The notes: generated from the letters alone by a model not told the origin. Positions 50,328-59,848 are shown, counted from the first letter of the stretch. The stretch is DNA of 64,000 nt from Bradyrhizobium liaoningense (GCF_018130825.1 NZ_JAFCJS010000003.1:1-64000), one strand, 5' to 3'. A program made the numbers and translations.

Positions 50328-50789
50328 ATGCCGATTACCGATCTGGTCGCACCCGAGGCGATTCTCCCGGCATTGAAGGTCAACAGCAAGAAGCAGGCCC
50401 TGCAGGAGCTTGCGGCCAAGGCCGCCGAGCTGACCGGGCAGAACGAGCGCGCGGTGTTCGAGGTGCTGCTGCAGCGTGAGAAGCTCGGCACCACCGCGGT
50501 CGGCTACGGCGTCGCCATTCCCCACGGCAAGCTGCCCAAGCTGGAAAAGATTTTTGGCCTGTTCGCGCGCCTCGATCGTCCGATCGATTTCGAGGCGATG
50601 GACGGCCAGCCGGTCGATCTCGTCTTCCTGCTGCTCGCCCCCGAAGGCGCCGGTGCCGACCATCTGAAGGCGCTCGCCCGCATCGCGCGCCTCTTGCGCG
50701 ACCAGGACATCGCCAAGAAGCTCCGCGCCTCCCGCGACGCCCAGGCGATCTATTCGGTGCTGGCGCTGCCGCCGGCGAGCGCGGCTTAA
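50328..50789 (+). CDS. ptsN: nitrogen-related PTS enzyme IIA (EIIANtr)
   Basis: A 153-residue PTS IIA-fold protein that receives phosphate from NPr and regulates potassium uptake, metabolism and nitrogen functions rather than sugar import. The phosphorylated His66 lies in YGVAIPHGKLPKL. DLVFLLLAPEGAGADHLKALARIARLL is the C-terminal core, reached at residues 100-126 (for example FLLLAPEGAGADHL). It closes the lptB-rpoN-hpf-ptsN block and has its own sigma-54 promoter candidate upstream. Confidence 0.95.
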   Translation: MPITDLVAPEAILPALKVNSKKQALQELAAKAAELTGQNERAVFEVLLQREKLGTTAVGYGVAIPHGKLPKLEKIFGLFARLDRPIDFEAMDGQPVDLVFLLLAPEGAGADHLKALARIARLLRDQDIAKKLRASRDAQAIYSVLALPPASAA

Positions 50790-50928
50790 TCGCTCCTCAG
50801 CGACCCATCGATCGTCAGCGCGTCGAAAGGCCGCGCGATCAGCAGCTGTTCCACTCAGCGCTTGCGGCTGAGCCGTTCCAGACTGTAACTGTCTCGGAGC
50901 CGGCGGTTGATGGGCTGAGGGGGTAGGA

Positions 50929-52500
50929 GTGAACAAAGTGCCAGATCTCCGCTTTGGAGATCTGATCCTTGACGAGACGTGCCTCTTCGCGCGCCGTAAC
51001 GAGCAGACGATCAAGTTCACCAGAAACGAGCGCGCACTGCTGCTGGCCCTCACGCGCAATCCACATCGCCTCATGCGCCGTGGCCGACTGCTTGACGAGC
51101 TCGCCTCCGAATCGGACATTTCCGATCGCAACATCGACTTTCTGGTAAACAGGGTGCGGTCCAAGCTTGGCGACAGTGCCAGATCGCCAAAGTACATCGC
51201 CACGCAATATGGCGAAGGCTATGTCTGGATTGCTGCACCGTCTTCCGGAACGATCGCGGGCTTCCTCGCCATTGCGCCGACGTTCGGACCGCAGGGCCAT
51301 CGCTTCGGTCAGCAGGCGTCGTCCCTGGTCGGGCAGATCAGTGACATGATCGCCGGCGACCTGGGCCGCGATGTCGTGGTTGTCGAGGACGGGTACGCCG
51401 GCGCAACCAGCGCGCGCTATGTCCTGCAAATGAGCTTTCTTGCCGGCAATGAATATCTTGATTGTGCCGCGACCTTGCGGGACATGCCGTCAAAGCGCAT
51501 CGTGAAAGCATTCCGGCTGCATTTCGACATGGCGGACGCCAGATCGTTGGCGACAGAGGCGAGAAGGATTTCGGACGGCGTCGTCGATGCGCTGTCGCAG
51601 GCGCTCATTGAGGCCTCGACCGGCCTCGGCACGCCCGCGGATGAACCGCTTGAAACGCGCTTCCACAAGGCCGCAAGCCTTCTGTCAGCCTCGAATCGCA
51701 CGTGGCTGGCAAGCGGTGAGCAACTCGGCAGGGACCGCGCGCACGACCCCCTTAATGCAGACATCGCCCTGCAATGGTGTTTGCATCTGTTCGCGCGCCT
51801 GGTCCACACCAGTCCGTTCGGCGAGATCAGCCTGGAAGAACGCTATCGCATCGAAAGCGAGATCGACGCCACGGTGCTGGAGTGCCTGCCCGCCGTCGAG
51901 GCGAATCCGCTTCTGATGCTGGCGGCCGCCAAGCTGTTGTACTTCATCGACCGCGGTCACCTCGACCTCGCGGAGGACATTGCCGGTCGCGCGTTCGCCC
52001 GGACGGCCGATTCTGGCGCAGCCTTTCCCGTGATGGGGCAACTGTGCCATGCGCGCGGCCGTTTCGACGAAGCAATCGGATTCTTCGATCGCGGCATCGA
52101 AACGTTCGAACCGGACTCCGACCTGCATCTCCATATGCGGGTCCTGAAGGCGATCTCCGTGCTTGCGTCCGGAGACCGCGCTGCGCTGGACACGACTGTC
52201 GCCGATGCAGCGAGGGAAAATCCGCGCTGCCCGCGCGACATCGGCCTGACGATCGGCTGGATGGTCGCTGCCCCGGAGCAGAAATTGCCGGCGGCGTCGG
52301 TGGATGCACTGACCGCGATCGGCCCCGCGGGCGCAGGCAATGCGATCGAATATCTCTACTTCACCTCGGCGCGTCACCTCGTCTCGGAAGAGGCACGCGC
52401 CAATGTCATGCGCGGCCTGATCGCGCATGTGATGCGGTTGCACGGCAAAGAGGCCGTGCCAGCCTTCGTTCTCAGGAGCATCGGTCCGATCGCGGCCTGA
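50929..52500 (+). CDS. winged-helix regulator with TPR-like C-terminus
   Basis: A 523-residue cytosolic regulator. Residues 1-105 form an OmpR/CadC-type winged helix (FTRNERALLLALTRN, RNIDFLVNRVRSKLGD, IATQYGEGYVWIA). No response-regulator receiver or membrane span is present, unlike CadC. Residues 105-210 look like an alpha-beta domain and the rest (220-523) is helical with TPR-like repeats (GRFDEAIGFFDRGIETF). The effector is unknown. GTG 50929 follows a G-rich ribosome-binding site. The Ig-repeat autotransporter begins 225 bases downstream, a plausible target. Confidence 0.75.
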   Translation: MNKVPDLRFGDLILDETCLFARRNEQTIKFTRNERALLLALTRNPHRLMRRGRLLDELASESDISDRNIDFLVNRVRSKLGDSARSPKYIATQYGEGYVWIAAPSSGTIAGFLAIAPTFGPQGHRFGQQASSLVGQISDMIAGDLGRDVVVVEDGYAGATSARYVLQMSFLAGNEYLDCAATLRDMPSKRIVKAFRLHFDMADARSLATEARRISDGVVDALSQALIEASTGLGTPADEPLETRFHKAASLLSASNRTWLASGEQLGRDRAHDPLNADIALQWCLHLFARLVHTSPFGEISLEERYRIESEIDATVLECLPAVEANPLLMLAAAKLLYFIDRGHLDLAEDIAGRAFARTADSGAAFPVMGQLCHARGRFDEAIGFFDRGIETFEPDSDLHLHMRVLKAISVLASGDRAALDTTVADAARENPRCPRDIGLTIGWMVAAPEQKLPAASVDALTAIGPAGAGNAIEYLYFTSARHLVSEEARANVMRGLIAHVMRLHGKEAVPAFVLRSIGPIAA

Positions 52501-52725
52501 ATTGTTGCCCGCGTGCCGCATTGGCGGGTCGATCCGGCTCACGCACGCCCGGCATTAGGCTGCCCGGCGATCCTCAAATATTGACCAAACAATTGCCTGC
52601 TAGCGACAGCCGACCGGCTCGATTTTGTCGGCCAACGTGCAAGGCGGGGTATGTTCGTTCGTTCAGTCCTGAAAAGTCGGCCCTCGACTCTCGAAAGGTG
52701 CCGGCCGGCGACCCGCGGTCGGCTC

Positions 52726-55700
52726 ATGTCGTCATGGCTGTTGCAGATTGCTGCACTGGTACTGATGTTGCTCGCCGTACCGGCTACGGCTCTTGCTGTG
52801 ACCTCCCTCAGCCCGCCTGCCGGCGCCCTGCCGTCGGTAACCGTGGGAGATGCCTATACCCCCACACAATTCTCCGGCGTGGGAGGCGCGGCCGGGTGCT
52901 GCACCTATGCGGCATCGGGCGCTGTTCCGCCTGGACTCACGCTCAGTTCGTCCGGCTTGTTGTCGGGTACGCCCATTGCAGCCGGATCGTTTTCCTTCAC
53001 TGTCACGGCGACCGACACGGACACCACCAGCGCCTCGAACAACTATACGCTCGTGGTCAACAAGGCCGCCACCGCCGTCGGCGTGACCTCCTCGGCCAAT
53101 CCAGGCCCGTACGGCTCGTTCACCTTCACCGCGGTCGTCTCGTCCACCCCGGGGGCGGGAACGCCGACCGGCAGCGTGACCTTCAATATCTCCGGCGACG
53201 GCGCGGGGTCGCAATTGGCGACGTTGAGCGGGGGCACCGCCAGCTTCACCACCTGGCTGAACCCGGGCTCCTACACGATCTCGGCTACGTATAGCGGCGA
53301 TGGCAATTTCAACAGCAGCTTCGGCTCGATGAACACGTCACAGATCGTCACCCCGGCGAACACCACGACCGCTGTGACCTCTTCGGCCAATCCGAGCGTG
53401 TTCGGTCAACCGGTCACTTTCACCGCGAACGTCTCGTCAGGCGGGTTGGGGGGTATTTCGATCCTCACCGCAGACTTCCTCGACGGCGGCACTTCGATCA
53501 ACGCGGGTCCATTCCCGAACGCCGGCACACTCACGACCTCGTCGCTCGCTGTCGGCAATCACACGATCACGGCCTCCTATGCCGGTGAGAGTTTTTACTA
53601 CGGCAGCACGGGACCGCTCACCGGCAATCCGCAAGTGGTCAACAAGGCCAACACGACGACCTCCGTGACATCCTCAGTCAATCCGAGTGCTGTCGGCCAG
53701 TCCGTCACCTTCACCGCCGTCGTTGCGGCCGTTGCGCCCGGGGCCGGAACTCCGACCGGCACGGTGACCTTTCTCGACGGCGGCAGTCCGATCGGCACTG
53801 CGCCGCTGAGCGGAGGCTCCGTCACCCTTACCACCGCAGCGCTTGCCGCAGGCAATCACACCATCACGGCCAGCTTTGGCGGCGACGGCAATTTCAACGG
53901 CAGCACGGGCTCGCTCTCCGGTAATCCGCAGGTGGTCAATTCACCGTTGTCACCTCCTGTGCTCGACGCGGCGTTTGCTCCAGCGTCCATTACGGTCAAC
54001 GGCGCCACCACGCTTACATTCACGATCACCAACCCCAGTGCCTCGGCAGCACTGACAGGTGTCGCGTTCACCGATGCCTTTCCACCGGGCCTCGCGGTCG
54101 CGGCGCCAAACGGCCTCACCACGACCTGCGGGGGTACCGTGACCGCGGCGTCCGGCGGCGGCACCGTCAGTCTTTCAAGTGGAACGGTGACGGCGAGCAG
54201 CTCCTGCACCATCGCGGTGAATGTCACGGCCGGCTCCGTCGGCGCCAAGACCAACACGACCGGCCCCGTCAGTTCGACCAATGGCGGCATTGGCAACGCC
54301 GCGACAGCCGTCCTCACCGTGAATACGTCGACGACGACGACCGCTTTGACCTCGTCGCCAAACCCGAGCGGCTTGGGGCAATCGGTGACGTTCACCGCGA
54401 CGGTCACGGCTCCGTCGGGCATGCCGACGGGGACGGTGACGTTCAAGGACGGCGCCACGACACTCGGGACAGGGGCGCTCGCCGGCGGCGTAGCGACATT
54501 CTCCACGTCGGCGCTGGCGGCCGGATCGCATTCAATCACTGCGGTTTATCCCGGGGATGTCAACAACGCGGGCTCGACATCGGCGGCTCTGACGCAGGCC
54601 GTCAATCAGTCGGCGACCACCGCGGTGGTAACCTCATCGCAAAATCCGAGCCCGGCAGGCCAGCCGGTGACATTCACCGCGACGGTGTCGAGCGGTGGCG
54701 GCACGCCGACTGGCACGGTGACATTCAGCGACGGCGGTGCTGCGATCGGCGCGGCGACGCTTGCCGCGGGCATCGCGACCTTCACGACCGCGTCGCTGAC
54801 GCTCGGCAGCCACGCCATCACTGCAAGCTACGCCGGGAACGCGACCTTCACGGCCTCAACGTCCGCAGCGCTGATCCAGAGCGTCAACACGCCGGCGGAC
54901 AGCCTGAAACTGCGTGCCATGCAGACTCTGGCGGCGCCGATGGTGGCGCAGGTCTCCGGGCAGGCCATCTCCGGCGTGGTCGATAGCGCAATCGGCGAAG
55001 GCTTTAGCGACGGCGGGCCGCTCGTCACACCCAACAGCAGCGGCGTCCGCTTCAACTTTGCCGCGGATCCCGGCGCAGCAGCAACAGACGCAGCTCCGCG
55101 CGGCACCGGCAACGATCCCGCCCCGAGCCGCGATCGCGCCTCCGCCTGGGGCATGCGACCGGCATCGCCACCGCAAATGTCTGGCTCGCGCGTCGATGAT
55201 GCCTTCGCGGCGCTCAATAATGCGGTAGCGGCCAAGGCGCCGCCCAAACGCATCGCCGAGCCGCGCGATTGGCTGGCCTGGGCGGAGGTGCGCGGTGCGA
55301 CGCTGGATCGCTGGAGCGTCGCGCCGCTTGGCAGCGCCTCCACGGTGCCAATGCTCTACGGCAACCAGATCAATGCGCTCGCGGGCGTCACGCGCAAGCT
55401 GACGCCGAGCTTTCTGGTCGGCGTGCTCGGCGGTTACGAAACCTTCGCCTATCGCTCCGACGTGCTCACGGGTCGCCTGAAGGGCGACGGATGGACGGTC
55501 GGCTCCTATCTCGGCTGGCGCGTCACCGACACCGTCCGTTTCGACGCGGGGATCGCCTATTCGGGCATCGGCTATAACGCAACTGCAGGCACGGCAGCCG
55601 GCTCGTTCACCGGCAGCCGTTGGCTGGCTTCCGGCGGGCTCACGGGCACCTATCGCTACCTGAGCCTCCTAATCGAACCGTCGGCGAAGATCTACGCGAT

Positions 55701-56082
55701 GTGGGAGCACGAGAGCGCCTATACCGATACGCTCGGCACGTTGCAGGCCGCGCGCGATTTCACCAGCGGCCGGGCCAGCGGAGGCGTGAAGCTCGCATAC
55801 CCGGTCGCATGGCTGTCCCGTGCGACCGTCATTCCCTATGTTGGCTTGTACGGCGACTATTACTTCAATGGCGACACGGCTGCGGCCTCGGCGTTGGCCG
55901 CCGCCGCTACGCCGCCGACATTCCTGCTCGATGGATGGTCCGCGCGGGTCACCGGTGGCGTTGCCGCGCGCTACGACAATGGCGCACAGATCGCCCTAGG
56001 TATCGAGCGCGGCGGCATCGGCGGCGACGTTGGGCTGTGGACCTATCGCGCCCGCGCCTCAATGCCGTTCAGCGCGCAGTAG
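52726..56082 (+). CDS. Ig-repeat autotransporter
   Basis: A 1,118-residue surface protein. A signal peptide (about residues 1-24, ending ATALA) is followed by a putative Ig domain (25-110, LPSVTVGDAYTPTQFSG), then five Big_3-like repeats starting near 113, 212, 309, 534 and 629, each with a NPS...GQ.VTFTA...GTPTGTVTF pattern. A DUF11-like beta domain (408-530) sits between repeats 3 and 4. A variable linker (722-848) leads to a C-terminal autotransporter barrel (849-1118, WLAWAEVRGATLDRW onward). The repeats resemble adhesive stalks. ATG 52726 was chosen because it starts the signal; the upstream open frame lacks one. The final residue is Gln rather than Phe. Confidence 0.85.
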   Translation: MSSWLLQIAALVLMLLAVPATALAVTSLSPPAGALPSVTVGDAYTPTQFSGVGGAAGCCTYAASGAVPPGLTLSSSGLLSGTPIAAGSFSFTVTATDTDTTSASNNYTLVVNKAATAVGVTSSANPGPYGSFTFTAVVSSTPGAGTPTGSVTFNISGDGAGSQLATLSGGTASFTTWLNPGSYTISATYSGDGNFNSSFGSMNTSQIVTPANTTTAVTSSANPSVFGQPVTFTANVSSGGLGGISILTADFLDGGTSINAGPFPNAGTLTTSSLAVGNHTITASYAGESFYYGSTGPLTGNPQVVNKANTTTSVTSSVNPSAVGQSVTFTAVVAAVAPGAGTPTGTVTFLDGGSPIGTAPLSGGSVTLTTAALAAGNHTITASFGGDGNFNGSTGSLSGNPQVVNSPLSPPVLDAAFAPASITVNGATTLTFTITNPSASAALTGVAFTDAFPPGLAVAAPNGLTTTCGGTVTAASGGGTVSLSSGTVTASSSCTIAVNVTAGSVGAKTNTTGPVSSTNGGIGNAATAVLTVNTSTTTTALTSSPNPSGLGQSVTFTATVTAPSGMPTGTVTFKDGATTLGTGALAGGVATFSTSALAAGSHSITAVYPGDVNNAGSTSAALTQAVNQSATTAVVTSSQNPSPAGQPVTFTATVSSGGGTPTGTVTFSDGGAAIGAATLAAGIATFTTASLTLGSHAITASYAGNATFTASTSAALIQSVNTPADSLKLRAMQTLAAPMVAQVSGQAISGVVDSAIGEGFSDGGPLVTPNSSGVRFNFAADPGAAATDAAPRGTGNDPAPSRDRASAWGMRPASPPQMSGSRVDDAFAALNNAVAAKAPPKRIAEPRDWLAWAEVRGATLDRWSVAPLGSASTVPMLYGNQINALAGVTRKLTPSFLVGVLGGYETFAYRSDVLTGRLKGDGWTVGSYLGWRVTDTVRFDAGIAYSGIGYNATAGTAAGSFTGSRWLASGGLTGTYRYLSLLIEPSAKIYAMWEHESAYTDTLGTLQAARDFTSGRASGGVKLAYPVAWLSRATVIPYVGLYGDYYFNGDTAAASALAAAATPPTFLLDGWSARVTGGVAARYDNGAQIALGIERGGIGGDVGLWTYRARASMPFSAQ

Positions 56083-56293
56083 CGGCGCCCAGGCGCGAGA
56101 TAGCGACCGTCTTGCCGCCATTGTGGACGCTGGGGCGACGGCGTCTCCCTCTCGTGTCCGGATTGAACGCTCGCAGCGTCCCCTGCGACTTATGTCACAG
56201 CCGGGGCTGCGATGCCGTCCGGGAGGTTTTCTCCTCATCCGGGCCGACGAGGCGTCCTGCCGGCGGCTCGGATTCGACGCGGGATTTTCAGGC

Positions 56294-57406
56294 ATGAATT
56301 GCGGTTCAACAGTACGTTTCTTCGGCCTGCTTTGCTCGGTCACGATCGCCGTGACGGCCGTGGCGCATGCCGACGAGGCATCCAACGATCGCGTCATCGC
56401 CGAGAAGACCGCAATCATCGCAGCCGATCCGGCCAATGCGGCCGCCTACGAGTTGCGGGGAGAAGCCTACTATCTCAAGCGGGACTGGAATCGCGCCTTC
56501 GACGATTGCAGCGCTGCGATCCGGATCGACCCGAACTTCGGGCGTGCCTATCATTGCCGCGGCCGCGCCTATTCCGCCAAAGGCGACCGCGATCGCGCGA
56601 TGGCCGACTACAACGAGGCCATCCGCCTCGATCCCGACTATGGCGCGCCCTATAGCTCGCGCGCCGAGGAATATTTCAACCACCGCGATTTCGATCGCGC
56701 GATCGCCGGCTTCACCGAGGCCATCGAACACAGCCCCAAGCAGGCCTACCGCGCGCTCATGATGCGCGGGCAGGTCTATGCGGTGAAGGGCGACGCCGAT
56801 CACGCCGCCGCCGATTACACCGAGGCCATGCAGCGGAATCCCGCCGCCGCCTGGCCCTACGAGCTGCGAAGCAACATTCGTCTCAACAAGGGCGAGATCG
56901 AGGCAGCCCTGGACGACTGCGACAGCGCCGTCCGTCTCGAGCCCGGAAGTGCCGGCGGCCATTATTGCCGGGCCATCGTGTTCCTGAACAAGGATGACAC
57001 TGAAGGCACCATCCGGGAATTGGATGACGTTACGCGAATCGCGCCGTCTTTCCAGAAGGCTTATCGCGTTCGCGCCGTTGTCCTGCACAGGAAGGGCGAC
57101 GACAAACGGGCCCTTGCCGATTTCGACGAAGCGATCCGGCTGCAGCCGCGAGATTCGGAAGTCTACAACGATCGCGGCGGCGTGTTTCGCGACCTCGGAC
57201 AGCACGACCGCGCGCTCGCCGACTACAACGAGGCGATCCGGCTCGATCCCAAAAGCCAGACCGCGCTGGTCAATCGCGGCCTTCTCTACATGATGATGTC
57301 CGATGCCAAGCATGCGCGCGCGGACTTCAACAGCGTGCTCGCGCTGCCGCTGAATGATAAATGGGCGGTGGATACGGCGCGTGAAGGCCTCGGCTTTGTG
57401 AAGTGA
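56294..57406 (+). CDS. exported TPR-repeat protein
   Basis: A 370-residue protein with a signal peptide (1-26, ending AHADE) and about nine tandem 34-residue TPR units (for example AYHCRGRAYSAKGDRDRAMA). Each repeat carries the A-G-Y/W and A-xxD-YNxAIRLDP pattern, so the mature protein should be a right-handed superhelix binding a peptide in the periplasm. No catalytic domain is fused. It lies 210 bases after the autotransporter in the same direction and may be its accessory, but that is inference. Confidence 0.82.
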   Translation: MNCGSTVRFFGLLCSVTIAVTAVAHADEASNDRVIAEKTAIIAADPANAAAYELRGEAYYLKRDWNRAFDDCSAAIRIDPNFGRAYHCRGRAYSAKGDRDRAMADYNEAIRLDPDYGAPYSSRAEEYFNHRDFDRAIAGFTEAIEHSPKQAYRALMMRGQVYAVKGDADHAAADYTEAMQRNPAAAWPYELRSNIRLNKGEIEAALDDCDSAVRLEPGSAGGHYCRAIVFLNKDDTEGTIRELDDVTRIAPSFQKAYRVRAVVLHRKGDDKRALADFDEAIRLQPRDSEVYNDRGGVFRDLGQHDRALADYNEAIRLDPKSQTALVNRGLLYMMMSDAKHARADFNSVLALPLNDKWAVDTAREGLGFVK

Positions 57407-57426
57407 TAAAGGAGCGGACATTCCCG

Positions 57427-57503
57427 CTCTCGTGCCCCGGACGCACAGCGCAGGGCTCCTTCAGCGCACCGCATCGCGCTGCGCCGCGCCCGGGACACGA
57501 GAG
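57427..57503. repeat. CTCTCGTG inverted repeat
   Basis: CTCTCGTG at 57427-57434 pairs with CACGAGAG at 57496-57503 and GCCCCGG with CCGGGA-type sequence inside. It precedes the 57530 repeat by 26 bases, so two repeat elements lie back to back between the TPR gene and the DUF1150 gene. Confidence 0.65.
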
Positions 57504-57529
57504 TTGAGCGTGCGATTTCCTCACACTCC

Positions 57530-57614
57530 GTCATTGCGAGCGAAGCGAAGCAATCCAGAATCTTGCCGCGGAACGATTCTGGATTGCTTCGTCGCAAGTG
57601 CTCCGCGCAATGAC
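57530..57614. repeat. GTCATTGCGAGCG family (copy 2)
   Basis: GTCATTGCGAGCG at the left and CGCAATGAC at the right bracket GAAGCAATCCAGAATC pairing with GATTCTGGATTGCTTC. It is the same family as 15668-15752, with a different loop. Confidence 0.85.
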
Positions 57615-57644
57615 GGCGCGGAAGCTTCATCGCCCAAAATGAAA

Positions 57645-57676
57645 ACGGGCATGCCTTCCTGCGAAGGCATGCCCGT
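57645..57676 (-). terminator. rho-independent terminator of hsp20-DUF1150
   Basis: On the minus strand a perfect 14-bp stem (ACGGGCATGCCTTC with GAAGGCATGCCCGT) and a four-base loop are followed by TTTC and ATTTT. It begins 28 bases past the DUF1150 stop and is the clearest intrinsic terminator in the window. Confidence 0.9.
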
Positions 57677-57704
57677 CTGAAATCCTGATTCGTGCGACCC
57701 GTGC

Positions 57705-57977
57705 TCAGTGCACGCTGACGGCCTGCAGCTCGTTGCTCCAGGCGTTGGCAATCGCGGCCTCGCGGCTGTCGGTCAGCATGATCGGCGTGCCGTCGGCGGC
57801 GTGGAGCGCGAAGAGCTTGAGACCGGGCGCGATCTTGGGCGCCTCGGGAAACAGGCCCGGCACGTCCTCGGAGCGGATCTGCTTCACATAGGCGATATGG
57901 CCTTCGCCCAGGGTTGCCAGCGTCTCCGGAGAGACGTTCTTGGCTTCGTATTCGAACGCAACGTGACCTTCACTCAT
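57705..57977 (-). CDS. DUF1150 family protein, hsp20 partner
   Basis: A 90-residue protein of the DUF1150 family. The opening MSEGHVAFEYEAKNVSPETL and the core ALHAADGTPIMLTDSREAAI match the family. It is regularly found next to hsp20 in alphaproteobacteria, and a co-chaperone or adaptor role has been proposed, not shown. It lies 50 bases after hsp20 on the same strand and is followed by a strong terminator, so the two form an operon under the heat-responsive leader. Confidence 0.85.
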   Translation of the reverse strand: MSEGHVAFEYEAKNVSPETLATLGEGHIAYVKQIRSEDVPGLFPEAPKIAPGLKLFALHAADGTPIMLTDSREAAIANAWSNELQAVSVH

Positions 57978-58027
57978 GGTCTCGACTCCTCTAACGAACT
58001 AAGCGGTCGAGTCCGCTACTCGTTCCA

Positions 58028-58453
58028 TTATTCGTGCTCATTGATAGCGATTGTCTTAACGATCCTCTCCGGTTCAGGCCGGGCGAGGTCGATCGACAAC
58101 AACCCGTTCTTCAGATCCGCACCCAGTACCAGCATCCCCTCCGCCAGCACGAAGGTGCGCTGGAAGTGGCGCGCGGCGATGCCGCGATGGATGTATTGCC
58201 GGGTCTTGTCGTCCTGCTGCCGCCCGCGGATCACGAGCTGGTTTTCCTCAATGGTTACATCGAGTTGGTCGCGGGTGAATCCGGCGACCGCCAGCGTGAT
58301 GCGGAGCCGCTCGGGCTGGCCGTCCGACCGGTCACACCTCTCGATATTGTAGGGAGGGTAGCCGTCGGCGCCTTTGACGACGCGGTCGAGCACGCGCTCG
58401 ATCTCGTCGAAGCCCAGCAGGAACGGACTGGATAACGTGGGAACACGAGACAT
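58028..58453 (-). CDS. small heat-shock protein Hsp20
   Basis: A 141-residue ATP-independent holdase of the alpha-crystallin family. The alpha-crystallin domain spans about residues 34-130 (YNIERCDRSDG, LAVAGFTRDQLDVTIEENQL, ARHFQRTFVLAEGM, LKNGLLSIDLARPEPERIV). The N-terminus resembles class A sHSPs (LSSPFLLGFDEIERVLDR). A C-terminal I-x-I/V motif is only weakly present. It would bind unfolding proteins and hand them to DnaK. The leader and promoter upstream are heat-responsive by sequence. Confidence 0.93.
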   Translation of the reverse strand: MSRVPTLSSPFLLGFDEIERVLDRVVKGADGYPPYNIERCDRSDGQPERLRITLAVAGFTRDQLDVTIEENQLVIRGRQQDDKTRQYIHRGIAARHFQRTFVLAEGMLVLGADLKNGLLSIDLARPEPERIVKTIAINEHE

Positions 58454-58514
58454 AGTTTACAAAGTCCTCTCGAAGCGACTTTGGTGTTTCGGGGCCCGAT
58501 CAAGGCACCCCTTG
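58454..58514 (-). promoter_or_regulatory. ROSE-like RNA thermometer in the hsp20 leader
   Basis: The leader contains CAAAGUC (58483-58477) pairing with GACUUUG (58466-58460). Inside this stem the anti-Shine-Dalgarno UCGCU faces AGAGGA, the UYGCU pattern of ROSE thermometers with a G opposite a G in the SD. A second hairpin (CAAGG/CCUUG) lies upstream. Heating should open the SD. It is shorter than typical multi-hairpin ROSE elements. Confidence 0.7.
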
Positions 58515-58520
58515 GTCAGC

Positions 58521-58550
58521 AATATGGGCATATCCGCTTGTGCGTTCAAG
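58521..58550 (-). promoter_or_regulatory. heat-shock promoter of hsp20
   Basis: CTTGAAC (58550-58544) and CCCATAT read as a sigma-32 promoter with a spacer of 16-18 bases; TTGAAC, 17 bases, CATATT (58526-58521) also fits sigma-70. Either would start RNA near 58514 and give the ROSE-like leader of about 60 bases. Confidence 0.65.
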
Positions 58551-58749
58551 GACGTAGCAGGGGGCTGTGGATGGCCATGCCGGCCGCCCACCCGCTCAGC
58601 CATCGCACAAAATGCTTACAATTCGTCATGGCCGGGGACGCGCAGGCATGAAGAATTTGCGAGGCGAAATATCCCAATGAAAACAGACCCCCTTCTACTG
58701 TGCATGGGGTTGTTTTCGCGCTTTTTTGAGAGGGGCCTTACGGGACGCG

Positions 58750-59835
58750 TCAGGCCTCGATCCGCGTCCGCCCGTCGCCGCTGAACAAATGCAGTTTCGC
58801 CCGCACCGCCGCGACCCGGATCTTCTGGCCGATCGCGGGGGCGTCGGTTCCGGGGATGCGGACGATGACCTCGCCGGGCGGCAGCTCGCCCGGGGTGGCG
58901 GCGACGCGCTGGTCTTCCTGCTCGCGGGAGCCGTAGACGAAGGTCTCGGCGCCGACGCGCTCGATCGCTTCCACGGTCAGCGGCAACGCCACGCCACCGG
59001 CCGGGGCCTGGTCGGTGATGACAAAGTCCTCCGGGCGGATGCCGACGATGCCGGCCTCGCCCGCGGCGCCGTCCAGCTGCGATTTGATCTCGTCGGAGCG
59101 CGTCGACATCAAATTCATCGGCGGTGCGCCGATGAACGAGGCCACGAAGGTCGTGGCCGGCTTCTCGTAGATTGCGAGCGGGTTGCCGACCTGCTCGACC
59201 TGGCCGCCATTCATCACGACGAGGACGTCGGCGAGCGTCATCGCCTCGAGCTGGTCGTGGGTGACGTAGATCGAGGTCGTGTTGAGCCGGCGCTGCAATT
59301 TGCGGATCTCGACCCGCATCGCGATGCGCAGCTTGGCGTCGAGGTTCGACAGCGGCTCGTCGAACAGGAACACCTTCGGCTGGCGCACGATGGCGCGGCC
59401 CATGGCGACGCGCTGGCGCTGGCCGCCGGAGAGCTGGCGCGGCTTGCGCTCCAGCATCGCGGAGAGCTCGAGCACGCGCGCGGCTTCCTCGACGCGGGTC
59501 TTGATCTCGGCCTCCGCCATGCCGCGGTTGCGCAGGCCGTAGGCCATGTTGTTGTAGACGCTCATATGCGGATAGAGCGCGTAGTTCTGGAACACCATCG
59601 CGATGTCACGGTCGGCGGGCTCGATCTGGTTGACGACGCGCCCGCCGATGTCGATCTCGCCGCCGGTGACGGTCTCGAGGCCAGCAACCATGCGCAGCAG
59701 CGTGGACTTGCCGCAGCCGGAAGGGCCGACCAGCACGCAGAACTGCCCGTCGGCGACGTCGACGTTGACGCCTTTGATCGCCTCGAAGCCGCCGGTGTAG
59801 GTCTTGCGCACGTTGCGCAGGGTGACGTTAGCCAT
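58750..59835 (-). CDS. ugpC: glycerol-3-phosphate ABC importer ATPase UgpC
   Basis: A 361-residue ATPase of the MalK/UgpC type. Walker A is [13 protein letters not shown] near residue 37, the signature [15 protein letters not shown], and Walker [17 protein letters not shown]. The C-terminal 120 residues form the regulatory TOBE-like domain ([10 protein letters not shown]), which in UgpC can bind phosphate or IIA-type regulators. It is the last gene of ugpB-ugpA-ugpE-ugpC and lies 13 bases after ugpE. A divergent hsp20 control region lies past its stop. Confidence 0.93.
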   Translation of the reverse strand: MANVTLRNVRKTYTGGFEAIKGVNVDVADGQFCVLVGPSGCGKSTLLRMVAGLETVTGGEIDIGGRVVNQIEPADRDIAMVFQNYALYPHMSVYNNMAYGLRNRGMAEAEIKTRVEEAARVLELSAMLERKPRQLSGGQRQRVAMGRAIVRQPKVFLFDEPLSNLDAKLRIAMRVEIRKLQRRLNTTSIYVTHDQLEAMTLADVLVVMNGGQVEQVGNPLAIYEKPATTFVASFIGAPPMNLMSTRSDEIKSQLDGAAGEAGIVGIRPEDFVITDQAPAGGVALPLTVEAIERVGAETFVYGSREQEDQRVAATPGELPPGEVIVRIPGTDAPAIGQKIRVAAVRAKLHLFSGDGRTRIEA

Positions 59836-59848
59836 AGAAACTCGCTTC

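Noticed and set aside
50790..50928. Terminator of ptsN in the CTCAGC/GCTGAG hairpin
   Set aside because: The stem is only six pairs and no U-tract follows, so it is too weak to call.
57420..57640. A missing gene between the TPR and DUF1150 genes
   Set aside because: The gap is filled by two known-type palindromic repeats and the hsp20 terminator.
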